A stretch of 64,000 nt of DNA from Turnera subulata (GCA_028386065.3 JAKUCV010003222.1:51818-115817); one strand, 5' to 3'; positions 22,389 to 34,919 are shown, counted from the first letter of the stretch. Made by a program: numbers and translations. The notes: generated from the sequence alone by a model not told the origin.

Positions 22389-25300
22389 TTAAGGAATTTC
22401 GTCCCCGAAATTCGATCCCGGTTCCTCAAAGAGAAGCGGGTACTGCTCTCGCATGTGCTCTTCGACTTCCCATGTGGATTCATTAGCTGAATGCTTACTC
22501 CACTTGACTTTTACCATGGGAATGGCACGTTTCGTTAACTGTCGTACTTCACGTGCAAGGATCCTTTCTGGAACTTCTATATACGTCAGATCCTCGGCTA
22601 CTTCAACTTCTGTCGGTGTCACAATATGACTTGGATCTGATCGGTACCTCCTTAGCATCGAAACGTGGAACACGTTATGAATGCGTGACAACTCTTCGGG
22701 TAAAGCCAACCTGTATGCCAAAGGTCCGACTCGTTCCACGATCTCATAAGGTCCAATGTATCTGGGGCTTAACTTTCCCTTCTTCCCGAACCTGATTACT
22801 CCTTTTCATGGCGCAATTCGGAGGAAAACTTTTTCACCAACCTGATACTCCATCTCTCGTTGGTGTTTGTCTGCATAACTCTTTTGTCTATCTTGTGCGG
22901 CTCTCATGCACTGTTTCACGGTCTGTATTTTATCTACTGTTTGTTTGACCAAATTCGGACCAACGGTCAATCGCAGTCCCTCTTCATCCCAGCAAACCGG
23001 ACTTCTACACTTCCTTCCATAGAGAGCTTCAAAAGGCGGCATACCAATACTGGAATGGTAACCGTTATTGTATGCAAACTCTGCCAATGGTAAATATTTG
23101 TCCCAACTTCCACTAAAGTTGAGCGCACAAGCTCTGAGCATGTCTTCCAAAGTCTGGATAGTCCTTTCAGACTGTCCGTCTGTCTGCGGATGGAAAGCAG
23201 TACTGAAGCTCAGTTTGGTACCGAGCGCTTCTTGTAGACTCTTCCAAAATCGAGAGGTAAACCTCGGATCTCGATCAGACACTATAGAATTGGGTATACC
23301 ATGCAGCCTCACAATCTCAGCAACATATTTCCTCGCCAAGGTGTCCATGGTATCGGTTTGGCGGATAGGAAGAAAATGAGCGGTCTTTGTCAAACGGTCG
23401 ACAATGACCCAAATGGCATCATGCTTCCTTTGAGTCATTGGTAACCCTATCACAAAGTCCATCGTGATCATCTCCCACTTCCATTCTGGTATCGGGAGAG
23501 ATCTCATCTTCCCGGCTGGTGCTTGGTGCTCCGCTTTCACTTGTTGACAAGTGATACATTTCGCAAAGTATTCTGCCAAATCCTTCTTCATACAAGGCCA
23601 CCAATAATGGCTCTTTAGATTCTGATACATCTTGGTACTTCCTGGATGCATAGCATATGGGGTCATATGTCCTTCCTCCAGAATCTGGTTACGCAGGTCT
23701 CCAACTTTGGGTACACAAAGCCGTTTTCCAATCATCAACGCTCCGTCTTCTGCTATACGGAACTTTTCTTCCTTGCCGCTACGTACTCCCTCTTTAAGCT
23801 TGACAAGGTCTGAATCTCCATCTTGTAACTCTACAATCCATCCTCTTAGAATGGATTTGACATTCATGTGTGCTATCAGGGCTCCTGTATCATCAACTGT
23901 CAGGTTAGCTCCCAACTTCCTTAACTCGATAAGTGCGGACATCGAGTAAGTAGTGGAGGCTTCATCCGGCCGTCTTCGACTCAAGGCATCAGCCACAACA
24001 TTAGCCTTTCTAGGGTGGTACTCGATAGTACAGTCATAATCGTTCAATAGCTCAACCCAACGTCTTTGTCGTAAGTTGAGCTCTTTCTGAGTCATGTTGT
24101 ACTTGAGACTTTTGTGGTCGGTGAAGATCCGGCACTTTTCTCCAAACAGGTAGTGTCTCCAAATCTTCAACGCCAGAATCACGGCTGCCATCTCCAGGTC
24201 ATGTGTCGGGTAATTCCTTTCATGAGGCCTTAATTGCCTGGAGGCATATGCTATCACCCGACCTTCTTGCATAAGCACAGCTCCTAACCCATGTCCAGAG
24301 GCATCACAGAACAGTACGTGCTCCACTCCTGGCTTGGGTACTGCTAGCACTGGTGCTGTGGTTAGCTTCTTCTTCAACTCTTCGAAGCTCTTCTGACATT
24401 TCGGACTCCAAGTGAAAGGTTGTTCCTTCCTTAACAGCTTCGTCATGGGACTGGCTATCAAGGAAAATCCTTCAATGAACCTCCGATAGTATCCTGCAAG
24501 GCCAAGAAAACTTCTGACTTCGGACACATTCTTAGGAGGCTCCCACTCCAGAACAGCTTTAACCTTGGTGGGATCTACCTTAATCCCGTCTCCTCCTACT
24601 ACATGTCCAAGGAAGGAAACTTCTCCAAGCCAGAATTCACACTTGCTGAACTTGGCATACAGTTTCTTCTCCCGTAGCCTTTGAAGAACTATCCTCAGGT
24701 GTTCCTCATGTTCCTTCTTGTCCTTCGAGTAGATAAGGATGTCATCAATGAAAACTACAAAAAACTTGTCAAGGAATTCCTTCAAGACCAAGTGCATCAA
24801 GCACATGAACACTGCTGGTGCATTGGTTAACCCGAAGGGTACCACTGTGAACTCGAAGTGGCCATATCGGGTGCGGAATGCAGTCTTTGGTATATCCTTC
24901 TCTGCAATCTTGATCTGATGGTATCCTGATCGAAGATCGATCTTGGAGAACACCGTAGCTCCTTGTAACTGGTCAAAGAGATCATCGATCCTTGGTAAAG
25001 GATACTTGTTCTTGATTGTCACTTTATTCAGTTGTCGGTAATCCACACACATCCTCATGCTACCATCCTTCTTCTTTACGAACAACACCGGTGCACCCCA
25101 TGGTGAGGTACTGGGTCTGATGAAACCCTTCTCAAGAAGTTCATCCAGCTGTTTCCTCAACTCCTGTAGTTCTGTTGGTGCCATCCGATAAGGTGCCATA
25201 GAGATGGGGGTAACTCCAGGTACTAGGTCGATAGTGTATTCCACCTCTCTGTCGGGAGGCAATCCCGGTAGATCTTCCGGAAACACATCGGGAAACTCCT

Positions 25301-27008
25301 TAACTACCAGTATATCTTTGGGAGTCAGGTCCCTGGTTTCTTCACCCGTGACGTGAGTCAACAAAGCATTCAGACCATTCTGCTTCATTCCGAAATCCTG
25401 AGTAGCAGAGATACTGCATGTGGTCGCAGCTCTCCCTACACCAGTCAAGATAATCGGTTGATCTCCGGTGGATGTCAGTGTTACTTGCTTGGCTCGGCAA
25501 TCCACCATTGCTCGGTACTTCGACAACCAATCCATGCCCAAGATTATATCAAAACCTCCCATACTCATGACAATAAGTCGGGCAGGAAAGGTCTCTTTGC
25601 CGTATACTAAAGGTACGTCCTTACACACACGGTCTAACCTTACTATAATGCCTGCAGGTAATCTAACCCTCATCGGGTGTTCTAGCTTCTCATCCTCACA
25701 GTTATGTTGCATGGCAAAGTTCTGAGCTATGAAAGAATGTGTGGCTCCAGGATCTACTAAAGTATGTGCAACATTATCATAAACTGTAAAGGTACCTGCA
25801 ATCACTTGGGCAGCATCAGGATCATCTTCTGCAGTGATCACAAAGGCTCTAGGGACTGCTACACTCTGATTGGTTGCAGACTGTGTCCGTGCAGCAGAGT
25901 TTCCTCGTCCACGGCCTTGTCCGGAACCTCCAGGTCCACTCGGTACACTAGCCACTGAGGCTGGAACGGTCTGTGTTGGGGTTGGATTTCCAGCTCTTCC
26001 AAGCTTCGGGCACGAGTATCGGTAGTGCCCCAACTCGTTGCATTCGAAGCATCTAACTGTGGCCAAAGGAGCTCTGGTACGATTGTCTCCAGAGGTGGTT
26101 CCGCTGGTCCCGGTCCATCCCCCGGTGGAAGCTCTGCGGTCGTTGTTCCATCCTCGTCCATACGTCGCTGACGAGTTCTGGCCCCGTCCGACTACTGGTG
26201 CACTGGCGGTCCTCTTGTTCTGGTTCATAGGATTTGTCGCGGCTGCCCTCTTCCGGGCTTCTCGACGAACTGCCTGCTGGTCTAGCCAGGTTCCTTCAGC
26301 CTTCTGTGCATCTTTCACCATAGCCTGGTATCCAGAATACTCCTTACACCCCATAATTGCTCTGATGTCAGGGTGCAGTCCCCTCCAGAAATGCTGACAC
26401 TTGGCTTCCACGGTGGCCACTAGGTTTCCCGCATACATGGACAGGCGGTTAAACTTCTCCTCATATTCTGTCACGGTCATGTTGTTCTGTCGCAGCTCCA
26501 GGAACTCACACTGCATGCGCTCTCGGAACTGGTCAGTGATGTACTTGTCTCTGAACATCTCCGTGAATTCCGCCCATGGCATCACTACGGGCTTTGGCAT
26601 GTCCCGTGTGACAGATTCCCACCAGTCAGTAGCTGTCTCCCTAAAGAGAGATGCGGCATAATTCGCCCAACGATCATCTGTGCATCTCAATTTGTACATG
26701 ACTCTGGTGGTCTGACGTAACCACTCATCTGCAACTCGAGGGTCTGTCGCTCCCGAGAAGTTTTCAGCTCCAAGTTTGGTTAACTTGGTGTAGACCGGAT
26801 CATCGATCGGCCCTTCGTTGCGGACGGTTTGGTTGTGGAGAATTTGCGTCATCATCTGCATCATCTCCATGGGTAGCGCAGGTGGTACCCCCTGTGCTCC
26901 ACCATACGCTGTTTGCGCACCTCCAGCTTGGGGCGGTTGGTCAACTGACACTTGGTCCCCATCCAAGTGCATCTGTTCAGCAGGCTGGTGTCCCTCAACC
27001 GGATCCAT
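22389..27008 (-). pseudogene. Gag-pol polyprotein of element D with chromodomain; one in-frame TGA
   Basis: The frame starts at MDPVEGHQ (27008); upstream codons lie in the leader and LTR. Order: gag with zinc knuckle [14 protein letters not shown] near 26040; protease [11 protein letters not shown] (Asp codon 25752-25754, with Pro where Ser or Thr is usual); RT with FIDD at 24741-24746; RNase H with CDAS, the LEMA Glu and FTDH; and integrase. Integrase shows the HHCC zinc finger, then [13 protein letters not shown] and [16 protein letters not shown]-type block (PRYIGPYEI) and a chromodomain (PERILAREVR to PLLF) end the frame. A TGA at 22806-22808 separates integrase from the GPY/F block and chromodomain; the frame is otherwise open over 1539 codons. 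The polyprotein copies RNA to DNA in cytoplasmic particles and integrates it in the nucleus. Confidence 0.93.
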
Positions 27009-27100
27009 GTCGCGGTACCTATATGAAAATGCATGTAATATGTTAATCATGTGGAGCGAGCTATGCAAAACAAGCACAACAATCACCCGAGGACCTACAG

Positions 27101-27115
27101 CCCGCTCCGCTACCA
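27101..27115 (-). promoter_or_regulatory. Primer-binding site of element D
   Basis: On the minus strand TGGTAGCGGAGCGGG lies three bases downstream of the 5' LTR (which ends at 27119). The tRNA is not assigned. The first 12 bases equal those of the copia element's site. Confidence 0.7.
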
Positions 27116-27118
27116 AAA

Positions 27119-29668
27119 TGAAACAACCTGACCCGAATTTACCGCTAGTCACAGTAAACACGGGGCCGTCTTATTATTACAGGATTAACAACGTCCAAGT
27201 CACACAATAAAGACAAACCCAAGCATAGCTTAAGATAACAACCCACACACACATCACCCGAGCACGGGGGTAATTATTATACAAACAGTCTCAACAACAT
27301 CCAACAAAAACAAGAAACACACAACAGCAGCGGAAGACTTGAAATAACAACAGCACACCACAATGATAAGACGCAGCGGAGTATGGATCCGGATCTGACA
27401 GAGGGTACGCCGCAGCTTGCCTGGCACGTTCCTGTACTAAAACAAATCAATCTACGCGACCGAGTCACGTAGGCGAGGGGTGAGTCCGAAGCGCTCACCG
27501 GGTAAAATCCACAAGTAATAATTAATATACAAGCATCCATTATAACCAAGTTACCAGAAACAAACAAAGTATCACAAGGCAAAACCTTAACTTGATTCTA
27601 CGATTCCCCGGTTATCTTCCTAAGGTCTAACCTGTTAAACTAATCCAATTTTTATTATCAGGGCCCCTATCACAATCTAAATGTTGGCCGTGCCTGGTAG
27701 CCAGGTTAGCTAACCCCAGGGTACTCCCCGTAAACCAAAATATCTCAAATCACAATATCTCAAAAACCGAGTCCCGCAGTCCTCGGTCGGGAGTCCCGCA
27801 GTCCTCCCTGTCATCAAACAAGTCATAACACAATACACAAGTAGACTACCATCTGGCCGTACCAACACTTAATTGTGATTATCTAACTGTCTAGGTGATT
27901 CCGTTATTAATCCCCACAGTCAAACAAGTTCCCATAACTGAACCCGTATAGTCTCTTTCAACTCGTCTAACAACCTTAAACATATCTCGAGTTCACCCAG
28001 TTTCCACACTTCATAGCAATAATAGCAAACGTAACATCACAGTACACATCCAATCAAACTTTCATAGTCACAAAATTATACTCAACAAGGCACACAGCAA
28101 AACAACAACAAACCGTAACTTGGAATAACAGGCTGAATATTAACAATTACTTGTCCTCACCTTAGTTGGTGTATTCCTCGGGAATTTCGCCCTCGGGTTC
28201 CAAGTCCACGTTCTCGTTCACTTCACCTAGATATATTAATCACACAATCACATAAATGCACAACAAAATGATATGCATGTACTTATCTAATATGGTACCG
28301 TTATACCATAATTAATATTAGTTGGAAATATTCTCCATGGTCCTTAACTTACTATTGTCTATTTCCGTAATTCATTTTTAGTATGGTCCTAGCATAATTA
28401 TTACTATTCTTATTATATATATATATATATTTTTTTTTACCCAATTTATGTCCTTGATATTATATACATCTGCAAGATTATTATTATTAATTATTATTTA
28501 TTTATACTTTTCGGAATATATATTCATGTCTACCTAAAATCATAATTAAATTGGGATTGTTAAGTATATTGTATGTATAGATAGGTATTGGACAAATTGG
28601 CCAACCCACAAACTCATGAGCAGGCCTATTTAGCTTAACCCAGTACAAAACCTGGGCCAAGCACAAAGGCCCACCCAATACTCCAAGTGCAGGCCATAAG
28701 CCTAGCTTGCAACCAGCGAGTCACTTACGGACGACTCGGCGAAACCGAACTCAGCAGCGGGAGATGAGGACGGCTGCGACGCGGTGAGGAAGACGACCGG
28801 CGCGAGCTTCCTGCAGCGTAGTGGGGCGGCGGCGCGAACGGCAGAGGGCGGCACGTCGAGTCGCCAGAGGCGAGGTGACCGGCAACGAGCTCGGCTCGGT
28901 CACGGCCACAGGGAAAGAGGAGCGCGGCGAGGAGGAAGGGTCGCGGCGGTGCTCCCGTCCCGAGGTGCGACGAAGTGGGTGGAGAATAGGAGACTACGGC
29001 GGCGTGACAGCTCTTGGCAGGGCGGTGGATGCGCGAGGAGAGGAAGGGGGCGTCGGGGGCGCTGTGGTGGTGACGGACGGAGGAGATGAAGAGGAAGGAG
29101 AAGATGGTGGTGTGACGTCGTTTTAGCTGGGTTGTTGCTTTGTTGTTTTTTTTTTTTTTATATGTAGTAATTATAGGAGCTGATAGTTGTTGTTCTGGGA
29201 TTATGCAGGCAAGAATTGGTTTTCTGGTAGCTGGTGGCTCACTTGAAGATGGCAGGGAGCAAATGTTTTTCTTTTTTTTATAAAATCTGGGGAGGTAGAG
29301 GACAACTGATATTGGCAGACAAAAAGAAAGAAGATTCGTGAATTATTGGTGAATTATGGAGGTTACTGTGTGCATGATTGGCAGAAAAATCTGATTCATT
29401 AAAAGACCTTTTTGCCCTTCTTGTTTCCTTTAGGTTTTGTTTTAACCTAAGGGCATTTTCGTCTTTTCGCACTTTTACCAATCCGGAAAATTCTACCTTG
29501 TCCCGGAAATTCCGTAAAAATATCCGGGGTATGAATCGAGACTCGGAATTAGAATCCGATGCTCGGTTTACCATGAAATAATTACTAAAGGTTAATTCCT
29601 TCCGATAAATCACTATGCAAAGGAGTTACGGTCGCGGTAAAAACGAAAAATTTACCTGGGTCGTTACA
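27119..29668 (-). repeat. 5' LTR of element D
   Basis: This 2550-bp LTR is paired with 19833-22376 and flanked on the right by ATAAC. Transcription of the gag-pol RNA would start here and run leftwards. Most differences in the right 1.5 kb are C/T or G/A transitions, as expected from deamination of methylated cytosine. Confidence 0.93.
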
Positions 29669-29673
29669 ATAAC

Positions 29674-30900
29674 ATACTTGAAACAATTGAAAGTGCAAAT
29701 ATCTTCAATGCATAGACCTTCCTGGATGTGAAAAGATTGCACTTATCATAGAAAGAATCTTGATAAAAACATAGAACAAAAATCTCTTAAGGAACTTTGA
29801 AAAATAGGGTATGGATAATGAGAGAAAAGAATGGTAGCTATAAGGCTTCAAAGGGTTTAAAGGTGGGTAAATGTGGGTAAAGAAAGAAAAATTAGCTACC
29901 ATGATTTAGGCTCAAAGGGGTTAAACAAGGGATAATGATAAAGGGTAGGCTTTTTATTGGCATGTTGGTTTAAACAAAGAATGCCTAAATCATCTCTTTC
30001 ATTGAGCATTTATGAAAAAAAAATTCGCTTTGAAAAGTTCTGAAAACTTGTTCTAGGACATATATGTTGACATCAAAAATTTGAAAAATAATGGATAGGG
30101 TGTCAAAAAATGCTAGGTAAAGAATGCTAGAATTTGCATGAATTCATCACAACTAAGCATGAACACAAGATCAATCAAAAATTAAACTTCTTGCATCTAA
30201 AAATTTTTTTCCAAAAACTTAAAGTAACTCTCTTGGTTATCCATCAACAAAAACATCTTGATCATAGAATGGTGAGTTTGAAAACAATTTGAAAAACAAA
30301 GGAAAATCTTTTTTTGTTTTTTTTTTCGATTTTTTTTGTCGATTTTTGGATTTTTTTTAATTGAAAAACAAAATTGAAAAACAATTTGAAAATAAAAGTT
30401 GAAAACGATTTTGAAAACAATCTTTGAAAAAGGTAATGGCTTTTTGCTAAGTAATCTAGAATCAAAAATATGCATACTCAATATATTAAAGTAAAAAACA
30501 TGCTCTTTAATGACACAAAAACAAACCAACACAAACAAATTGCAAAAAAATTTGTTCCCCCACCTCAAACTTAAATCGAACAATGTCCTCATTGTCAAGA
30601 AAGAAAAGAAACAAAGGTTAAAAAGATAGGCACATAGGAGAGGCACTCTCCTCAAACTTAGATCGAAACATGTATAGCACATAACAAAAGATAATCCAAG
30701 TAAGAGAGAAAGTAAGAATCAACTATAAGAGAGATAGAGAAATCGAAATTGCATTGCCACTAGGTGTTCATGACACCAAAATTAAACACAATTGACATGA
30801 AATTTAAATTGCCACGAGGATGACTAGCATTTACTGCATCTTATAAAAGTAAAGACATAAAGCAATAAAAACACAACACATAGAATGATGATGCATGAAA
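29674..30900 (-). other. Element C 3' non-coding region, right of element D
   Basis: AT-rich sequence without a supported gene. Homopolymer T-runs at 30308-30360 create open but meaningless frames on both strands. It connects with 19133-19827 once D is removed. Confidence 0.6.
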
Positions 30901-32123
30901 CTACTCGGCAATTTTGTTCTCTATGTTCTCTAGCTTCTTCTTAAGTTGCGCAATAGTCTTCTCTTGTTCATCCAATTTACTGCTCATGGCTCTCCCTAAC
31001 TTATCAACAATATCAACCAACTTATCCATTTTAGAGAGTAATTCTCCGGTGGTCTTGTTGAGATTGGCGATGCCATCGACTTGAGCTTCCCATCCCATGA
31101 GAAAGTCAAAGATGTTGGAGGAATCGGACTCCACGGATGATGTAGACGATGGTGGCTTACGGTGGATCGGTTGTGTGCTAACACAAAAGCATTCCTCATC
31201 AACCTCTTCTTCATCACTAAAAGGATATGGATCAATGGGTTCATGGAGTTCTAGGGCCATTACTGCGGCAACATGCTTATGCACAGTTTCAAGTGCGGGG
31301 TTAGAAGGGCTTAAAGTGTAGGGATCTAGGTTAATTCTTAAGAATTTTGCGATATGAGTGATCAGCCCTCCACATGCTATCTCGCCTTCTCCTTTGCAAA
31401 TATGAGTAAAATTCTGCAGCAACCAAAGTCCTCCATTGAGTTTGTACCCGTGTACCATGCAAAAGAGTACCCGTGTACCATGCAAAAGAGTACAAAAAGC
31501 TCATCACATTGCACCTTGTGTGCATCTTTGGTTCTTCCAAAGAAAGAGTGTGCCAAAACTCTGTGTAAATACCTCAGTGCATTGTCCTTAATGCACAAGT
31601 CATTAGCCAAGCCTTTGAAGCGCGCATATGAAGTACTGCAAAGTGTATTCCACATGACACTTGCGTTAAAGCCACAGCTAGGAACTCACCATCCTTCGGC
31701 ATCAAAACCAAAAATCTTGTTGAAATCAATTAAGCTCATCTCATAATCTTTCCTTGCAAGCCGAAACTTGACATAGCCAGGATCATGAATGTCCTTGAGA
31801 TCCACGTTATACCCAAAAGTAGCAAGAAACTCATAAGAAAGCTCCACGTATGACGGCTCCTTATTCTTGCAAAAATCTACTAGTCCTATGTTGGCAAGGT
31901 ACTTGCCAATCGGCTCCTCAAGATTGTAAGATTCAACCACCTCAAAATCAATGTACCTCGTAGGAATTAGAGGTCTCCTAATCAGCTTGTCAAACCTAGC
32001 ATGATTCTCTTCAGAAATCCATCCCGGATTGTACTCGGTAAACTTAGGCATAGGCATAAAGCGCGGGGTATGGTCGGTGATGGTGAAGTTGGGTCGGCAA
32101 GGGTTGTTTGTGGGAAAGGTCAT
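30901..32123 (-). pseudogene. Athila-type extra (env-position) ORF of element C, frameshifted
   Basis: The first part (32123-31686) includes VGLVDFCKN-like text, SYEFLATFGYN and MSLIDFNKIFGFD. These align with IFATVGCVEF and MTLSEFNALFGF in element E, matching the ATHILA ORF-1 family placed after pol. The second part (31485-30901) runs to a coiled-coil-like end rich in K, E and L (QLKKKLENIENKIAE). A perfect 23-bp tandem duplication at 31444-31466/31467-31489 shifts the frame between the parts. The function of this ORF in Athila is unresolved; an envelope role is often assumed from its position only. Confidence 0.72.
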
Positions 32124-32519
32124 CTTGAACTAGGGCTAAAGAGGGTAGGAGATGAAAAGAATAACCTAATGGGTGCTAGGGAAGTGAAATCGGCACTAGG
32201 GTGTATGGATGTCTAGAGCTTGAATGTTTTGGTGTGGAAAAATATGGGGGGTATGGGCGTGTATTTATAGGCTCTAGAGGCGGTGGAATTGGATGTGTTG
32301 GTGCCGACTTCTAGTCCTATGGGTACTAGGGAATCCTCCTCAAACTAGTATTCAAAGTGGGTGTGTTCCAGGAATCCTATTTCTCCAAGGATTAGTAAAT
32401 CCCTAAAAATAAAAGCTAAATCCTAATCCTAAAAACTAAAGGAATACTAACCTATATATTTTTGGTGGGCGTAGGACTAACTAAAAAAAAATCGCAAAGG
32501 GGTGCTGGTCCAAAAATCA
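32124..32519 (-). other. Element C leader of the extra ORF
   Basis: Non-coding sequence upstream, on the minus strand, of the ATG at 32123. Read on that strand, CTATAAATACACGCCC (about 32255-32270) gives a TATA-like box roughly 130 bp before the ORF, possibly a separate promoter for it. Confidence 0.4.
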
Positions 32520-32539
32520 AAGTCGGTTCATGGCCTCCT

Positions 32540-32800
32540 TGCTCTCGGGACGGTGCGCAATTGGTGCTGCTGGGCGCGCTTTGGCGTGCTGTTGGAGCGC
32601 CTGACGTGCCAATCGGCGTGCCAATTGGTGCGCCTGGGCCTCCTCGGGTGCGCCTGCTGGTGTGCCGATTGGTGCGCCTGTGGGCTGTCTTGGGTGCGCC
32701 TTGGTGCGTTGCGATGGTGCGTCTGCGGGCTGGTTGGCGCGCGGGTAGGTGCGTGTTGGCTAGCCCGTGGGCGCGCTAAATGTCCTCCTTGTGCGCCATG
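32540..32800. repeat. GC-rich GGTGCGCC minisatellite in element C
   Basis: Degenerate repeats of GGTGCGCCT, TGCCAATCGG and GCGTGCTG occupy about 260 bp in otherwise AT-rich DNA. Both strands show open frames here, explained by composition. Position: between the pol remnant and the extra ORF, upstream of the TATA-like box on the minus strand. Confidence 0.7.
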
Positions 32801-33280
32801 GTGCACTAATCGGTATATCCTATCCCAAATTTTTGTTTTTGTTTTTTTTTGTGTTTTTCTATTTTTTTTTATTTTTATCTTTTTAATGAATTATGAAAAG
32901 GTGAAAAATCCTAGGGTGCTAGAAAAATAAAGAAAATCCTAAAAACTAATCATAAAAATTGTCTCCTCTAATTTAGCCTAGTTTGTTATGAGCTTGCCAT
33001 CGGAACCTAAGGGTAAGTGCTAAATGTATATGAATGATTCGAAAACAAATAAAATCCAACAAAGCACTCAAGCAAATTATCACAAAAATTACGCAGAAAA
33101 GTAAGAGTTTGAGTTTAAGAAAAGCTTCTCTGATTAATTTGAAGAAGAATTTGTCTTGACCCTTCCAATGTAGTTGATCGCTCCTCGAAAATTTCCTTCT
33201 TCTTGCATTCTGCATAGAATCATAAACAAAAACAAAATTATTAAAAATAAAAGACTCGAAACACTAAACTACCTTAAATT

Positions 33281-33324
33281 GTGGGTTGCCTCCCACACAG
33301 CGCTTCTTTACTGTCGTCTTAGCT
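33281..33324 (-). promoter_or_regulatory. Conserved non-coding block after pol, shared by C and E
   Basis: On the minus strand the block contains AAGAAGCGCT, a 3-4 base gap and TGGGAGGCAACCC. Element E has the same arrangement at 60520-60562, again directly downstream of pol coding sequence. Conservation outside a reading frame between two diverged elements suggests an RNA or transcription signal. The role is unknown. Confidence 0.6.
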
Positions 33325-33343
33325 GGACTGGATGGATGGGCGG

Positions 33344-34919
33344 TTATGGTGGATCATGAAGCTTTTCGGTGAATCGCCTCCCATGAAAATCGCCTTGATT
33401 GTAGACTTCATCATAATTTCTCTCATCTTTCGAAATATATCCCATGCGATATAGATAATCAACGAACTCGGCAAACCAAGGAGGTTTCTTTGTGGAAATC
33501 GCATTGACCATGGCGAGGTAATCGTCCGGCAGTGCGTCATTGATCGGCTTCTCCTTTTCTTGCTTCTCGTCTTTCTCCAATTGCAATCTTGATAAATGAT
33601 TAGCAACTAAATTCTCCGTCCCTTTCTTGTCCTTGATCTCTAGGTCAAATTCTTGCAACATAAGAATCCATCGAAGAAGTCGTGGTTTCGCATCTTTCTT
33701 CTGGAGCAAATACTTCATTGCAGCGTGGTCCGTGTGAACAATCACCTTGGAACTCAAAAGGTAACTCTCGAACTTGTCAATTGCAAATACAACAGCTAAT
33801 AACTCCTTCTCCGTAGTTGCATAATTAACTTGAGCATCATCTAGAGTCTTGCTTGTCATAATAAATGGCGTGCATCTTCCCATCTCAGCGTTGTCGTAAG
33901 ACAAGTGAACCATAGTCGCTTGCATCACACATTATCTCGAACGGAAGTGAATAATTAGGGGGCTGAATGATGGGTGCCGAAATCAGCTCCTTCTTGAGCT
34001 TGTCGAATGCTTCCATACAGTGTTCATCAAAGACAAAAGGCACATCCTTATTCAAGAGATTAGTAAGAGGTTTGGCTACCTTTGAGAAATTCTTAATGAA
34101 TCTTCTGTAAAATCCGGCATGTCCAAGAAAATAGCGAATCGCCTTGACTGAATTCGGTAGAGGTAAGGTCTCTATCACATCTATCTTGGCTTTGTCTACT
34201 TCAATCCCACGTTCGGAAACTAAATGTCCAAGAACAATTCCTTCTTGAACCATAAAATGGCATTTTTCCCAATTAAGTACCAAATTAGTCTCCTCACATC
34301 TTGTAAGTACCTTTGATAGGTTAGATAAACAATCCTCAAATGTCTTCCCGTAGATGGAAAATTCATCCATGAAAACCTCCATAATCTTCTCTATGTAGTC
34401 AGAGAAAATCGCCAGCATGCATCTCTGAAAAGTGGCTGGTGCATTGCACAGCCCAAAAGGCATCCGTCGATAAGCAAACGTTCCATACGGACAAGTGAAC
34501 CTCGTTTTCTCTTGATCATTGGGGTGAATAGGTATTCGAAAGAATCTCAAATATCCATCCAAATAGCAATAATAAGAATGCTTAGCCAGTCGCTCAAGCA
34601 TTTGATCCATAAACGACAGTGGAAAGTGATCCTTGCGCGTAGCACTGTTCAGCTTCCTATAATCAATACACATTCTCCACCCTGTAACAGTCCTCGTAGG
34701 AATCAACTCGTCATCCTTGTTCTTGACCACTGTCATTCCTCCTTTCTTCGGTACCACTTGAACTGGGGCTACCCATTCACTTTCAGAAATCGGATAAATA
34801 ATCCCTGCATCAAGAAGCTTAAGAATCTCCTTTTTCACAACTTCCTTCATATTCTCATTAAGTCTTCTTTGACTTTCAATGCTCGGTTTGCTACCTTCCT
34901 CAAGAAAAATCCGATGCAT
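33344..34919 (-). pseudogene. Reverse transcriptase and RNase H of element C, no integrase
   Basis: RT runs from 34919 (MHRIFLEEGSKP) through WRMCIDYRKLN and MPFGLCNAPATFQRC. The catalytic box reads FMDEFSIYG, where the second Asp of the usual FMDD is Glu (codon 34362-34364). A frameshift near 33900 joins it to RNase H ([23 protein letters not shown]) and the tether VANHLSR. The frame ends at 33344 (EKLHDPP), where integrase should begin. The product, if made, would copy RNA poorly and could not integrate it. Confidence 0.85.

Larger units (their letters stand above)
19833..29668 (-). mobile_element. Element D: Tekay/Del-type chromovirus (Ty3/gypsy), nearly intact
   Basis: This 9.8-kb element has LTRs of 2544 and 2550 bp, TG..CA ends and a perfect ATAAC duplication (19828-19832 and 29669-29673). 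On the minus strand the primer-binding site lies at 27101-27115, and the polypurine tract CCTTAAAGGGGGGAAGGC at 22377-22394. One long gag-pol frame ends in a chromodomain, which in this lineage guides integration to heterochromatin. It is the innermost and youngest long element of the stack. Confidence 0.95.

Noticed and set aside
30197..30682. 161-codon Phe/Lys-rich minus-strand ORF
   Set aside because: It arises from T-runs in C's non-coding region, with no homologous motif and no match in element E.
31686..32123. A retroviral-type envelope protein in elements C and E
   Set aside because: No signal peptide, transmembrane segment or cleavage site is visible; only the position matches an envelope gene.
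32462..32930. Overlapping ORFs on both strands in the GGTGCGCC region
   Set aside because: Simple-repeat composition keeps several frames open at once; no protein family pattern.
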